DNA of 6,033 nt from Caldifarciminota bacterium RBG_13_43_14 (GCA_001771735.1 MEUM01000022.1:1-6033); one strand, 5' to 3'. Shown: positions 1-5,490, numbered from the stretch's first letter. Program-made: numbers and translations. The notes: a model not told the origin generated them from the letters alone.

Positions 1-19
1 AGTTCCCATAGATTATAAA

Positions 20-47
20 ATAATAATCATGGTTTTAAAAAAGTCAA
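20..47 (-). promoter_or_regulatory. Possible outward promoter with overlapping inverted repeat at the left edge
   Basis: On the minus strand TTGACT (47-42) and TATTAT (25-20) are spaced by 16 bp. An imperfect inverted repeat, CCAT-A-GATTAT (6-16) against ATAATCATGG (23-32), overlaps the -10. An ATG on the minus strand (9-7) could begin a gene leaving the window. The region is AT-rich, so chance similarity is a real risk. Confidence 0.35.
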
Positions 48-73
48 GGGGTCGGTTTCAATCAAAAGTAATC

Positions 74-475
74 TTACCGAAAAAGGCAAAAGAGGGGGTC
101 AGACCCCCCTCTTGGCACTAAATCACGAATATGCTCTATGTTCGCTGGCAGACTCAACTCCTCCACCACTGCCATCACCTCTTTTTCTAATTGTTCACAC
201 CGGGGACAACCCGGACCCAAAATTCTTATGGCCAATCCAGTCTCTTCTTTTTCAACCTCTTCACCAAAAAACCTTCGGTATTCGCGATAAAGGGCAACCT
301 TATAATCATCTTCGGCACTTACAGGAATATAGTTTTGCTGTTTTACTTTTTGGAGCAGGAAATCCTTGAGACTATTTTCATCGCTAAACTGCGTCTGTTT
401 CGCTGATTCCAGAACCTCATCAAGGCCAATAATGCCAATTTGATTTCCTTTAATATTGATTTGTTTAATTTCCAT
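74..475 (-). pseudogene. N-terminal domain plus CPRC thioredoxin, C-terminally truncated
   Basis: An open frame of 133 codons from the ATG at 475. Residues 1-80 form a charged domain (MEIKQINIKGNQIGIIGLDE onward) of a type I recall fused to Thioredoxin_3 domains; residues 82-119 are the first part of a CPRC thioredoxin (LAIRILGPGCPRCEQLEKEV, cysteines 90 and 93) closely resembling the neighbouring 80-residue thioredoxin. Homology stops at Leu119, which aligns with residue 39 of that protein; the last 14 residues are translated from a palindrome and flanking DNA. About 40 residues, including the cis-proline strand and last helix, are missing, so the fold cannot be complete. The open frame extends upstream to 556, but those 27 codons are translated from REP-like hairpins. 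No clear Shine-Dalgarno site precedes the ATG. Most likely a gene remnant; a secondary function of the N-terminal domain is not excluded. Confidence 0.75.
90..113. repeat. G/C palindrome at the pseudogene breakpoint; possible terminator of the minus operon
   Basis: AAGAGGGGGTC (90-100) pairs with GACCCCCCTCTT (102-113) with a single bulged C. On the minus strand the hairpin is followed by TTTTGCCTTTTT, so it has the shape of a rho-independent terminator for the ars operon. It also sits exactly where homology of the truncated thioredoxin ends. GGGGTCAGACCCC-type palindromes commonly occur as dispersed repeats, so this may be a repeat end that now terminates transcription. Confidence 0.6.
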
Positions 476-490
476 ATTTTTCACTAAATT

Positions 491-606
491 GTAGTTGCCT
501 GATTTATCAGGCATTGCCCAATGAATTGGGCAACTACATCTTTCGGACCTGGACAAGCCCTGTCCCTACATAACCAGTCCTTTGCAAGGCTAAAGCCTTG
601 CCCTAC
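491..606. repeat. Cluster of four GTAG-headed REP-like hairpins (BIME-like)
   Basis: Four short hairpins each follow a GTAG foot. On the plus strand, GTAG at 491 precedes the stem GCCTGA/TCAGGC (497-502, 507-512). On the minus strand, GTAG at 537 precedes the stem GCCCAA/TTGGGC (531-516), GTAG at 569 precedes GGACA/TGTCC (565-551), and GTAG at 606 precedes GCAAGGC/GCCTTGC (601-584). The first two face each other, and their GTAGTTGCC ends form a 9-bp outer inverted repeat (491-499, 529-537). A conserved GTAG at the foot of a hairpin is the known signature of REP elements processed by RAYT (TnpA-REP) transposases. No transposase gene is present. The cluster occupies the 160-bp gap between the small thioredoxin gene and the truncated one. 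Confidence 0.75.
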
Positions 607-607
607 T

Positions 608-639
608 CAGACAATACGACCATCAGACTATAAGACTAT
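608..639 (+). repeat. Degenerate period-8 tandem repeat overlapping the thioredoxin stop codon
   Basis: Four consecutive octamers fit one register: CAGACAAT, ACGACCAT, CAGACTAT and AAGACTAT. The shared core is GAC followed by AT two or three bases later. The fourth unit contains the TAG stop (636-638) of the minus-strand 80-residue thioredoxin gene. The tract directly abuts the REP-like cluster at 491-606. Confidence 0.65.
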
Positions 640-878
640 TTTATCTCTTCTTCAACCCATTTTTTGATCTCGTCTTTTGACGGGATCCGGCCCGAACATT
701 TCACTTTATTGTTGATCACCCACCCTGGTGTTGCCATGATCTTGTATTCCATGATCTTTTTCATATCCGTGACTTTCTGAACATCGGCCGGGATGTTCAG
801 TTCGGCAAGGACTTCGATCGTCCTTTTTTCTACTTCCTGACATCTGGGACAACCAGGACCTAAGATTCTGATCTCCAT
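636..878 (-). CDS. Small CPRC thioredoxin (redox-active disulfide protein 2 type, Thioredoxin_3)
   Basis: An 80-residue minimal thioredoxin of the family found in archaea and anaerobic bacteria (MTH895-like, TIGR00412/PF13192). It opens directly with beta-strand MEIRILGPGCPRC; the active site is Cys10-Pro-Arg-Cys13, the cis-proline is Pro51 in IMATPGWVINNKV, and there is an extra cysteine at 61. The start chosen has AAAGGAG 5 nt upstream; the longer open frame from 920 adds 14 residues without homology. No signal peptide, so cytosolic. It follows ccdA by 99 bp and is a natural electron donor to CcdA; it could also serve an arsenate reductase encoded elsewhere. Its TAG stop lies inside the last copy of a period-8 repeat, so the repeat may have supplied the final codons. 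Confidence 0.9.
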   Translation of the reverse strand: MEIRILGPGCPRCQEVEKRTIEVLAELNIPADVQKVTDMKKIMEYKIMATPGWVINNKVKCSGRIPSKDEIKKWVEEEIK

Positions 879-903
879 TTTTTCTCCTTTCTTTCGAAAA
901 AAC

Positions 904-943
904 GATGCAAACTGATTCATGCAGATTCAAACGGACTTCGGCG
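904..943 (+). repeat. Degenerate 10-bp tandem repeat in the ccdA-thioredoxin spacer
   Basis: On the plus strand the units are GATGCAAACT, GATTCATGCA, GATTCAAACG and GACTTCGGCG at 10-bp register. The first unit matches the first unit of the tract at 3867-3906 in 9 of 10 bases. It lies just upstream of the Shine-Dalgarno site of the 80-residue thioredoxin gene. Confidence 0.6.
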
Positions 944-963
944 AAGTACAGCCTTATCTGCAT
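919..963 (-). other. Branched inverted repeat between ccdA and the small thioredoxin gene
   Basis: An outer 8-bp stem pairs ATGCAGAT (919-926) with ATCTGCAT (956-963), and an inner palindrome ACTTCG/CGAAGT lies at 935-947. In the operon mRNA this could fold between the two coding regions and act as a processing or stability element. There is no U-tract, so it is not an obvious terminator. Confidence 0.4.
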
Positions 964-977
964 ACCGTAGATTCTGA

Positions 978-1676
978 TCATGATGTTATAATCAAGTAGA
1001 TGCCGCCCAGAATCACCAGCACGCCACAGATCTTCTTGACAATCGCGGCGGTTTTTGATTTTTCGGTCCAGTGCAGATAATGCGCAACGGTCTCGGTCAA
1101 TGAACCGGCAAGAACGATCAATAAACAGTGGCCGATACCATAGGCGAGCAGCAAGGCGACCGCGAAAAGCATTTTCTCGGCCGCAACCTTGAAGACAACG
1201 CCGAGCATCGGCGCCATGTAGGCAAAGGTGCAGGGACCTAAGGCGAGACCGAAGAGCAAGCCGATAATAAAGGCACCGAGCATTCCTTTGTGTTTTATCT
1301 GCCTGCCGCCTGAGCCTGACCAGGGCAAAGGGATGACGCCCAGAAGGTGCAGGCCGATTACGAAGAAAATGACGGCAACGACATAATTGCCGATTGCGCC
1401 GATATCGCCAAGCATACGGCCGGCAAGGGCGGTGATCAAACCGACCAGGCTAATCGTGATAAGTATGCCCGAAGCGAACAAAACCGATAACCAGAATGCC
1501 CGTCGGACCGTGATCTGACCCTGCTCGTCAATATAGCCGATGATCAAAGGAATACTCGCCAGGTGACAGGGGCTTAAGACAATGCTTGCTATTCCCCACA
1601 AAAAAGAAGCGCCGATCGCGATCAGCGGACTACTTTCGATCGCCCGGCTCAGCCAGGTAAGAATCTCAATGATCAT
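978..1676 (-). CDS. ccdA: CcdA/DsbD-type transmembrane thiol-electron transporter
   Basis: A 232-residue integral membrane protein of CcdA size with six likely membrane segments (about 16-48, 60-86, 96-117, 132-162, 169-191 and 210-230). The two redox cysteines lie in the conserved proline-rich helix motifs SPCHLASIP (Cys37) and GPCTFAYMAP (Cys149), arranged as in DsbD-beta/CcdA. Proteins of this family take electrons from cytosolic thioredoxin and hand them to extracytoplasmic thioredoxin-like proteins. Both candidate partners are adjacent: the anchored thioredoxin fusion upstream and the small CPRC thioredoxin downstream. The ATG is 3 bp after the previous stop, and the Shine-Dalgarno GGAG lies inside the end of the previous gene, indicating translational coupling. 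Use in arsenic resistance rather than cytochrome c maturation is inferred from the operon; no cytochrome gene is present. Confidence 0.9.
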   Translation of the reverse strand: MIIEILTWLSRAIESSPLIAIGASFLWGIASIVLSPCHLASIPLIIGYIDEQGQITVRRAFWLSVLFASGILITISLVGLITALAGRMLGDIGAIGNYVVAVIFFVIGLHLLGVIPLPWSGSGGRQIKHKGMLGAFIIGLLFGLALGPCTFAYMAPMLGVVFKVAAEKMLFAVALLLAYGIGHCLLIVLAGSLTETVAHYLHWTEKSKTAAIVKKICGVLVILGGIYLIITS

Positions 1677-1679
1677 TAA

Positions 1680-2753
1680 CTACTCCACGCCCATTTTCTT
1701 CAGCTGGGCAATCAGATTCTCTTTGGACATGAACCCCTCATGCCGGTGCAGCTCTTTGCCGTTTGAATCAAAAAATATCTGGGTGGGGATCATGCGCACG
1801 CCGTATTGCCGGGAAAGCGTCGCATATTCGCCGACATCGAGGATCAGGATCGCTGCTTTGCCCGCGAATTCTTGCTGCAGTTCTTTTAACAGCGGTTCCA
1901 TCATCTTACAGGGAACACAGGTGCCCCGGCCAAAATCCGCGACCACCGGCTTACCGGATTTGAGCGCCTTGGACAATGGATTATCGGCAACAAGCGCTTC
2001 TTGTGCCTTGATCCACGTTTCGTTACGCACGATCTTTGCGCTTGATTTCAGTTGGTTGATATAGTTTTCAATAGCCACCCGCTGTTTTTCTTCGAGCGCC
2101 ATGGGTTTTAGCTGTTCTTTAACCGATTCATAATCCTTATTGGGCAGCTGGTCTTTATACTGTTCAAAAAAGCTTTTCAGATCATCCTCGGTCAATGAGA
2201 CCATGGTCGCCTTTGCGTTGAGCAGTGCATTGATCATTGCATCTTCTTTGTTACCTGGATTCCGTGAAATCGCTGACTTATACTCAGGGGTATTCTTGAT
2301 TTTCTTCTTTCGTGCGTCCTGGAGCAATAATTGCCGGATAATGAGTTCTTCCAAAAAATCCGCTTTATCGTCCTTGAAATAGTCCTTGGCTTGTGATGGT
2401 AAAGAATTAAAAATGCTGTCGTATGTTGCCGTCGTAATCGCTTCGTCATTGACTTTTGCCAGCACATTCTTAGGCAGAGAAGGCTTTTTCTCTGTTTGTT
2501 CAGGGGCAACAGGGATCGCCAGCATTGAGAGCGAGTCATCGTGGGATATTGCGGTCGTATCGGGTTTACTGATCTGGGCGAGAGAATCCTGTTGTGCAAT
2601 TGAATCCACAACAGCACCAGAATCTATCGGAATGCCGGTAATATTGCTATCCGCGGGCATTTTATTCTTGATAACCAGAATAACCATAACAACCACCGCC
2701 AATAGAACGATAATCCCGATTTTGTATAGTGTTTTAATTGTTTTTTTATTCAT
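1680..2753 (-). CDS. Membrane-anchored SurA-like chaperone domain fused to thioredoxin domain
   Basis: A 357-residue protein starting at the ATG preceded by GGAGG and a 7-nt spacer; the open frame continues upstream to 2822, but that extension overlaps acr3 and lacks such a site. Layout: a short basic N-terminus, a single hydrophobic anchor (about 11-28) without lipobox or evident cleavage site, a low-complexity Ser/Asp/Thr/Pro linker (30-94), a helical SurA_N-like region (about 97-180, beginning VLAKVNDEAITTATYD), and a segment resembling the C-terminal helix of PpiC/SurA proteins (about 186-243). A thioredoxin fold follows (about 262-357). Its active site is GTCVPCK (Cys279, Cys282), and MIPTQIFF carries the cis-proline (Pro323). 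The parvulin PPIase domain that normally lies between the SurA lobes is absent. The anchor implies that both domains face outside the cytoplasm. The stop is 3 bp before the ccdA ATG, so the two are probably translationally coupled, which fits CcdA reducing this thioredoxin. Its client is unknown. Confidence 0.85.
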   Translation of the reverse strand: MNKKTIKTLYKIGIIVLLAVVVMVILVIKNKMPADSNITGIPIDSGAVVDSIAQQDSLAQISKPDTTAISHDDSLSMLAIPVAPEQTEKKPSLPKNVLAKVNDEAITTATYDSIFNSLPSQAKDYFKDDKADFLEELIIRQLLLQDARKKKIKNTPEYKSAISRNPGNKEDAMINALLNAKATMVSLTEDDLKSFFEQYKDQLPNKDYESVKEQLKPMALEEKQRVAIENYINQLKSSAKIVRNETWIKAQEALVADNPLSKALKSGKPVVADFGRGTCVPCKMMEPLLKELQQEFAGKAAILILDVGEYATLSRQYGVRMIPTQIFFDSNGKELHRHEGFMSKENLIAQLKKMGVE

Positions 2754-2796
2754 AATAATACCTCCAGATTTCTTGTTAGTCGACATCGGCTTCAAT

Positions 2797-3861
2797 CTAT
2801 TTGAACCTGATATCTTTGCCAAAAAACCATCTCGTCTTCTTGCAGAGCCAGACGAGAAATAGCATGATCGGAACCTCAGTCAGAACACCGACCACGGTTG
2901 CCAGCGCCGCGCCCGACTTCACGCCGAAAAGTGTCGTCGCAACTGCAATCGCCACTTCAAAATGGTTGCTGCCGGCGATAAGCGCACTGGGCGCGGCATC
3001 TTCATAGCCAATGCCGATGATCTTTGCCACAAGATAAGTCAGGACAAATACTACGATAATGTTGGCAAGAATACCGGCCGTGATCATTCCGATCGCACCG
3101 GGCAGGTTGACGATCACATAGCCCTGCAGAGCAAAAAGGAGGATAAGTGTAGCCAGCAGGGCAATCACCGCAACAATTTTCAAGGGGGCGACGACTTTAT
3201 GGTTGAACCAGGCAAGACCGTGTCTCTTGATGCTGAGCGTTCGGGTAAGATAACCGGCAACGAGCGGAACACAAATGTAGATCAAGACCGATAGTGCGAT
3301 CGTTGCCCAGGGAATGGGGATTCCTGAAATACCGAGGAGCAAGCCGGCAAGCGGTGCATAGAGAATGACCATGGACAAGGAATTGACCGCGCACATCACC
3401 AGGGTGTGCGCCATATTGCCTTTTGCCAGATAACTCCACATGAGAACCATTGCCGTGCACGGCGCGACGCCGAGCAAAATCATGCCGGCACGGTATTCCA
3501 ATGCAGTATCATGCGGTATGAAATTCTTGAAAACAATGCCGAGGAATAACCAGGCAAAAAATGCCATGGTGAAAGGTTTAATTGCCCAGTTTGCGATCAA
3601 GGTCGTGGCAATAGGTTTGGGCATTTTGCTCGCCGTAATAACCCGACGGAAATCGATCTGCACCATGATCGGATAGATCATCCAGAAAAGACAGATCGCG
3701 ATCGGGATCGAAACCCTGGCTACTTCCATCTTACTTAGCGTAACACTGAGATCCGGGAAAATTCTGCCTAAGACAATGCCGGCGACAATACACAAAAATA
3801 CCCAGAGCGTGAGATATTTTTCCCAGAGCCCGAGGCTTTTGGAATTTTCTTCTTCTTTCAT
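2797..3861 (-). CDS. acr3: Acr3-family arsenite efflux permease
   Basis: A 354-residue inner-membrane carrier of normal Acr3 length with about ten hydrophobic segments. Diagnostic motifs are present: GVAPCTAMVLMWSYLAKGN (131-149), containing Cys134, which corresponds to the essential As(III)-binding cysteine of the family, and GSNHFEVAIAVA (297-308), with the conserved glutamate at 302. The protein exports As(OH)3 from the cytosol using the membrane potential or proton gradient. The N-terminus begins MKEEEN and then the typical LTLWVFLCIVAGIVLG first segment. A GAGGA Shine-Dalgarno site sits 7 nt before the ATG. The gene lies between the ArsP-like permease and the SurA/thioredoxin fusion, 43 bp from the latter's preferred start. 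No ArsA ATPase is in the window, as is usual for Acr3. Nothing looks truncated or damaged. Confidence 0.96.
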   Translation of the reverse strand: MKEEENSKSLGLWEKYLTLWVFLCIVAGIVLGRIFPDLSVTLSKMEVARVSIPIAICLFWMIYPIMVQIDFRRVITASKMPKPIATTLIANWAIKPFTMAFFAWLFLGIVFKNFIPHDTALEYRAGMILLGVAPCTAMVLMWSYLAKGNMAHTLVMCAVNSLSMVILYAPLAGLLLGISGIPIPWATIALSVLIYICVPLVAGYLTRTLSIKRHGLAWFNHKVVAPLKIVAVIALLATLILLFALQGYVIVNLPGAIGMITAGILANIIVVFVLTYLVAKIIGIGYEDAAPSALIAGSNHFEVAIAVATTLFGVKSGAALATVVGVLTEVPIMLFLVWLCKKTRWFFGKDIRFK

Positions 3862-3866
3862 CTATT

Positions 3867-3906
3867 TGTCCTCATTCGTCGGCATCCGCTGCCATCCGTT
3901 TGCATC
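3867..3906 (-). repeat. Degenerate 10-bp tandem repeat in the permease-acr3 spacer
   Basis: Read on the minus strand the units are GATGCAAACG, GATGGCAGCG, GATGCCGACG and AATGAGGACA, in exact 10-bp register. The last unit contains the Shine-Dalgarno site of acr3. The tract fills nearly all of the 51-bp spacer. It belongs to the same repeat family as the tract at 904-943, which is in the opposite orientation. Confidence 0.7.
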
Positions 3907-3912
3907 ATATTT

Positions 3913-5082
3913 CTACGCGAATAGAAATCCGTATATCCACCCGAAAATCGTTGATAGCAAAACGACCAGCGCAACGAACGTAACCATCTTTTTCGTGCCC
4001 ATGATACTGCGGATTACCAGCATATTGGGCAGGCTCAAAGCCGGTCCGGCAAGGAGCAATGCCAGTGCCGGTCCTTTACCCATGCCGCTGCCGATTAGGC
4101 CCTGGAGTATCGGCACTTCGGTGAGTGTCGCAAAATACATGAATGCGCCGGCGACCGACGCAAAAAAGTTGGCAAATAGCGAATTGCCGCCCACCAGCAT
4201 GGCCACGTATCGGGATGGTATGATCCCGGCATCAGTATTGGGTCTGCCGAGCAGAAATCCGGCAATGAGGACGCCGGCAAAAAGCAGGGGGAGAATTTGC
4301 TTGGTAAAGGTCCAGGTCGAGAACACCCAGTCTTTGATCTCGTCTTTTCTGAACCAAGAAAACAGCATAATGAATAGAACAATGAGCATGGCACCGGTTA
4401 AATACCAGTGAATTCCGTATATCGCATTCCAAAGCCCGATTGCCTCTTTTGGTTTTGCCCAGGCCGCGAAGATGAGAATGAACACGAGCACGAGAAAATA
4501 CAATCCATTCTGGGTAAGTGAGCGCGATGGACCAGAACCAGTATCAGCCGCCATAAGTTCCTCATCGGTGTCAGGCTTCTTTTTAAAAAATACTGACATC
4601 AACAGGCCGATGATAATTGAAAATGATATCGCCCCGGCGGCGCGGGCAATGCCCATTTCCGGTCCGAGTATGCGGGCAGTAAGTATGATCGCCAGGATAT
4701 TGATCGCGGGTCCTGAATAGAGAAATGCCGTTGCCGGTCCAATGCCGGCACCGCGCGTATAAATTCCCGCAAACATCGGCAATACGGTGCACGAACAGAC
4801 GGCTAGAATTGTGCCGGAGACCGACGCAATTCCGTAGGCAAGCACCTTGTTTGCTTTTGCGCCAAAATACTTGATCACCGCCTCTTTGGAGATGAAGATG
4901 CTGATCGCGCCGGCAATGAAGAATGCCGGGATCAGACAGAAGAGCACGTGTTCCCGTGCGTATTCCTGAAGCATCAAGAATGCCTCAAGAATGGCGCGCT
5001 GAAGATTCATACCTTGCAGCGGCGCAAAATAAAAGACGAGGAAAACGATTATGAACAACAACAACTTAGTTCGGTCTTTCAT
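3913..5082 (-). CDS. arsP: ArsP-family (DUF318/PF03773) permease, possible organoarsenical exporter
   Basis: A 389-residue polytopic membrane protein with many hydrophobic segments and a soluble charged loop at about residues 167-190. The family hallmark VCSCTVLPMFAGIYTRG (95-111) contains Cys96 and Cys98. Two similar half-motifs, PATAFLYSGPAINIL (about 116-130) and PALALLLAGPALSLPNML (about 338-355), suggest the internal twofold repeat of this permease family. Characterised ArsP proteins (Campylobacter) export trivalent methylated and aromatic arsenicals, with a conserved cysteine pair; the role here is inferred from family and from position between arsR and acr3. The start is supported by a GGGGG Shine-Dalgarno run 5 nt before the ATG. 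The gene lies 22 bp after arsR and 51 bp before acr3, and that second spacer is filled by a 10-bp tandem repeat. Other members of this family are unannotated permeases, so the substrate is uncertain although the family call is firm. Confidence 0.85.
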   Translation of the reverse strand: MKDRTKLLLFIIVFLVFYFAPLQGMNLQRAILEAFLMLQEYAREHVLFCLIPAFFIAGAISIFISKEAVIKYFGAKANKVLAYGIASVSGTILAVCSCTVLPMFAGIYTRGAGIGPATAFLYSGPAINILAIILTARILGPEMGIARAAGAISFSIIIGLLMSVFFKKKPDTDEELMAADTGSGPSRSLTQNGLYFLVLVFILIFAAWAKPKEAIGLWNAIYGIHWYLTGAMLIVLFIMLFSWFRKDEIKDWVFSTWTFTKQILPLLFAGVLIAGFLLGRPNTDAGIIPSRYVAMLVGGNSLFANFFASVAGAFMYFATLTEVPILQGLIGSGMGKGPALALLLAGPALSLPNMLVIRSIMGTKKMVTFVALVVLLSTIFGWIYGFLFA

Positions 5083-5104
5083 TAATACCCCCGGTCGTAT
5101 CCCC

Positions 5105-5437
5105 TTATTTTTTTGTTTCTATTAGAACGTTCAGCATATCTTTTTTCTTATCCAAGTCTCGAATAATGCAATCGAGCATGATATTAATTACCTTAATAAT
5201 TGCCGGGTCAGCTATTTCGTACCAGGTTTCGTGGCCCCGTTTATCACTGCGCACGATGCCCGCTTTTCTCAAAATCGCCAAATGATGAGATACATTGGAC
5301 TGTTCGCCATGGACATAGGGCATTATTTTGCACACGCAACAGGGACCGGCGCTCAGTTTTTCGAGGATCTTAAGGCGCAGGGGATGGGCAAGGGCATTGA
5401 AAGCCGATGCTTGGACATTTAGAATTTCATCGTTCAT
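5105..5437 (-). CDS. arsR: ArsR/SmtB-family arsenic-responsive repressor (first gene of minus operon)
   Basis: A 110-residue winged-helix repressor of the usual ArsR length. The N-terminal helix carries the family signature ALAHPLRLKILEKL (residues 15-28), the recognition helix is SNVSHHLAILRKAGIV (47-62), and the wing follows (63-75). The metalloid-binding motif at the start of the recognition region reads CCVCKIM, with cysteines 33, 34 and 36; aligned to the E. coli ELCVCDLC motif, C34 and C36 match its first two cysteines, while the third is Met39. Another cysteine is at 90. In this family, binding of As(III) to these thiols releases the operator. The start is fixed by the start of homology; there is no Shine-Dalgarno site, and the promoter -10 ends 5 nt upstream, so the mRNA is probably leaderless. 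It leads the operon, with the permease gene 22 bp downstream. ArsR identity is firm; arsenic rather than antimony or another thiophilic metal is inferred from the Acr3 neighbour. Confidence 0.93.
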   Translation of the reverse strand: MNDEILNVQASAFNALAHPLRLKILEKLSAGPCCVCKIMPYVHGEQSNVSHHLAILRKAGIVRSDKRGHETWYEIADPAIIKVINIMLDCIIRDLDKKKDMLNVLIETKK

Positions 5438-5442
5438 GATTA

Positions 5443-5470
5443 ATTATATACAAATATCTAACTATATCAA
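5443..5470 (-). promoter_or_regulatory. Promoter of the ars operon, probably giving a leaderless arsR mRNA
   Basis: On the minus strand a -35 TTGATA (5470-5465) is separated by 16 bp from a consensus -10 TATAAT (5448-5443). The -35 lies in the middle of the palindromic operator. The arsR ATG begins at 5437, 5 nt past the -10, which is about where transcription should start; no Shine-Dalgarno site fits in between. Confidence 0.8.
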
Positions 5471-5481
5471 TAGTTAGATAT
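5454..5481. promoter_or_regulatory. ArsR operator: perfect 12-4-12 palindrome
   Basis: Left arm ATATCTAACTAT (5454-5465) and right arm ATAGTTAGATAT (5470-5481) are exact reverse complements around the spacer ATCA. This matches the dyad architecture bound by ArsR/SmtB dimers. It covers the -35 element of the minus-strand arsR promoter, so occupancy would block RNA polymerase and give autorepression. Its right edge lies only 9 bp from the -35 of the divergent promoter, so it may influence both directions. Confidence 0.88.
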
Positions 5482-5490
5482 ATCCGGCAC

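Noticed and set aside
476..556. N-terminal extension of the truncated thioredoxin to 160 residues.
   Set aside because: Most of the extra codons come from the REP-like hairpins and the residues look non-protein-like; the ATG at 475 begins the recognisable domain.
491..606. CRISPR array.
   Set aside because: The hairpins differ from one another and lack a constant repeat with equal spacers; the shared part is only GTAG.
706..981. Minus-strand open frame of 91 codons across the ccdA-thioredoxin gap.
   Set aside because: It is out of frame with the well-supported thioredoxin, and its sequence is a shadow with no recognisable domain.
2754..2822. Longer start for the SurA/thioredoxin fusion at 2822.
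   Set aside because: It overlaps the acr3 end and lacks a ribosome binding site, while the ATG at 2753 has GGAGG at ideal spacing directly before a membrane anchor.
4095..4792. Several minus- and plus-strand open frames inside the ArsP-like permease gene.
   Set aside because: All lie within a strongly supported membrane-protein gene and have atypical composition rich in Arg, Cys, His and Pro.
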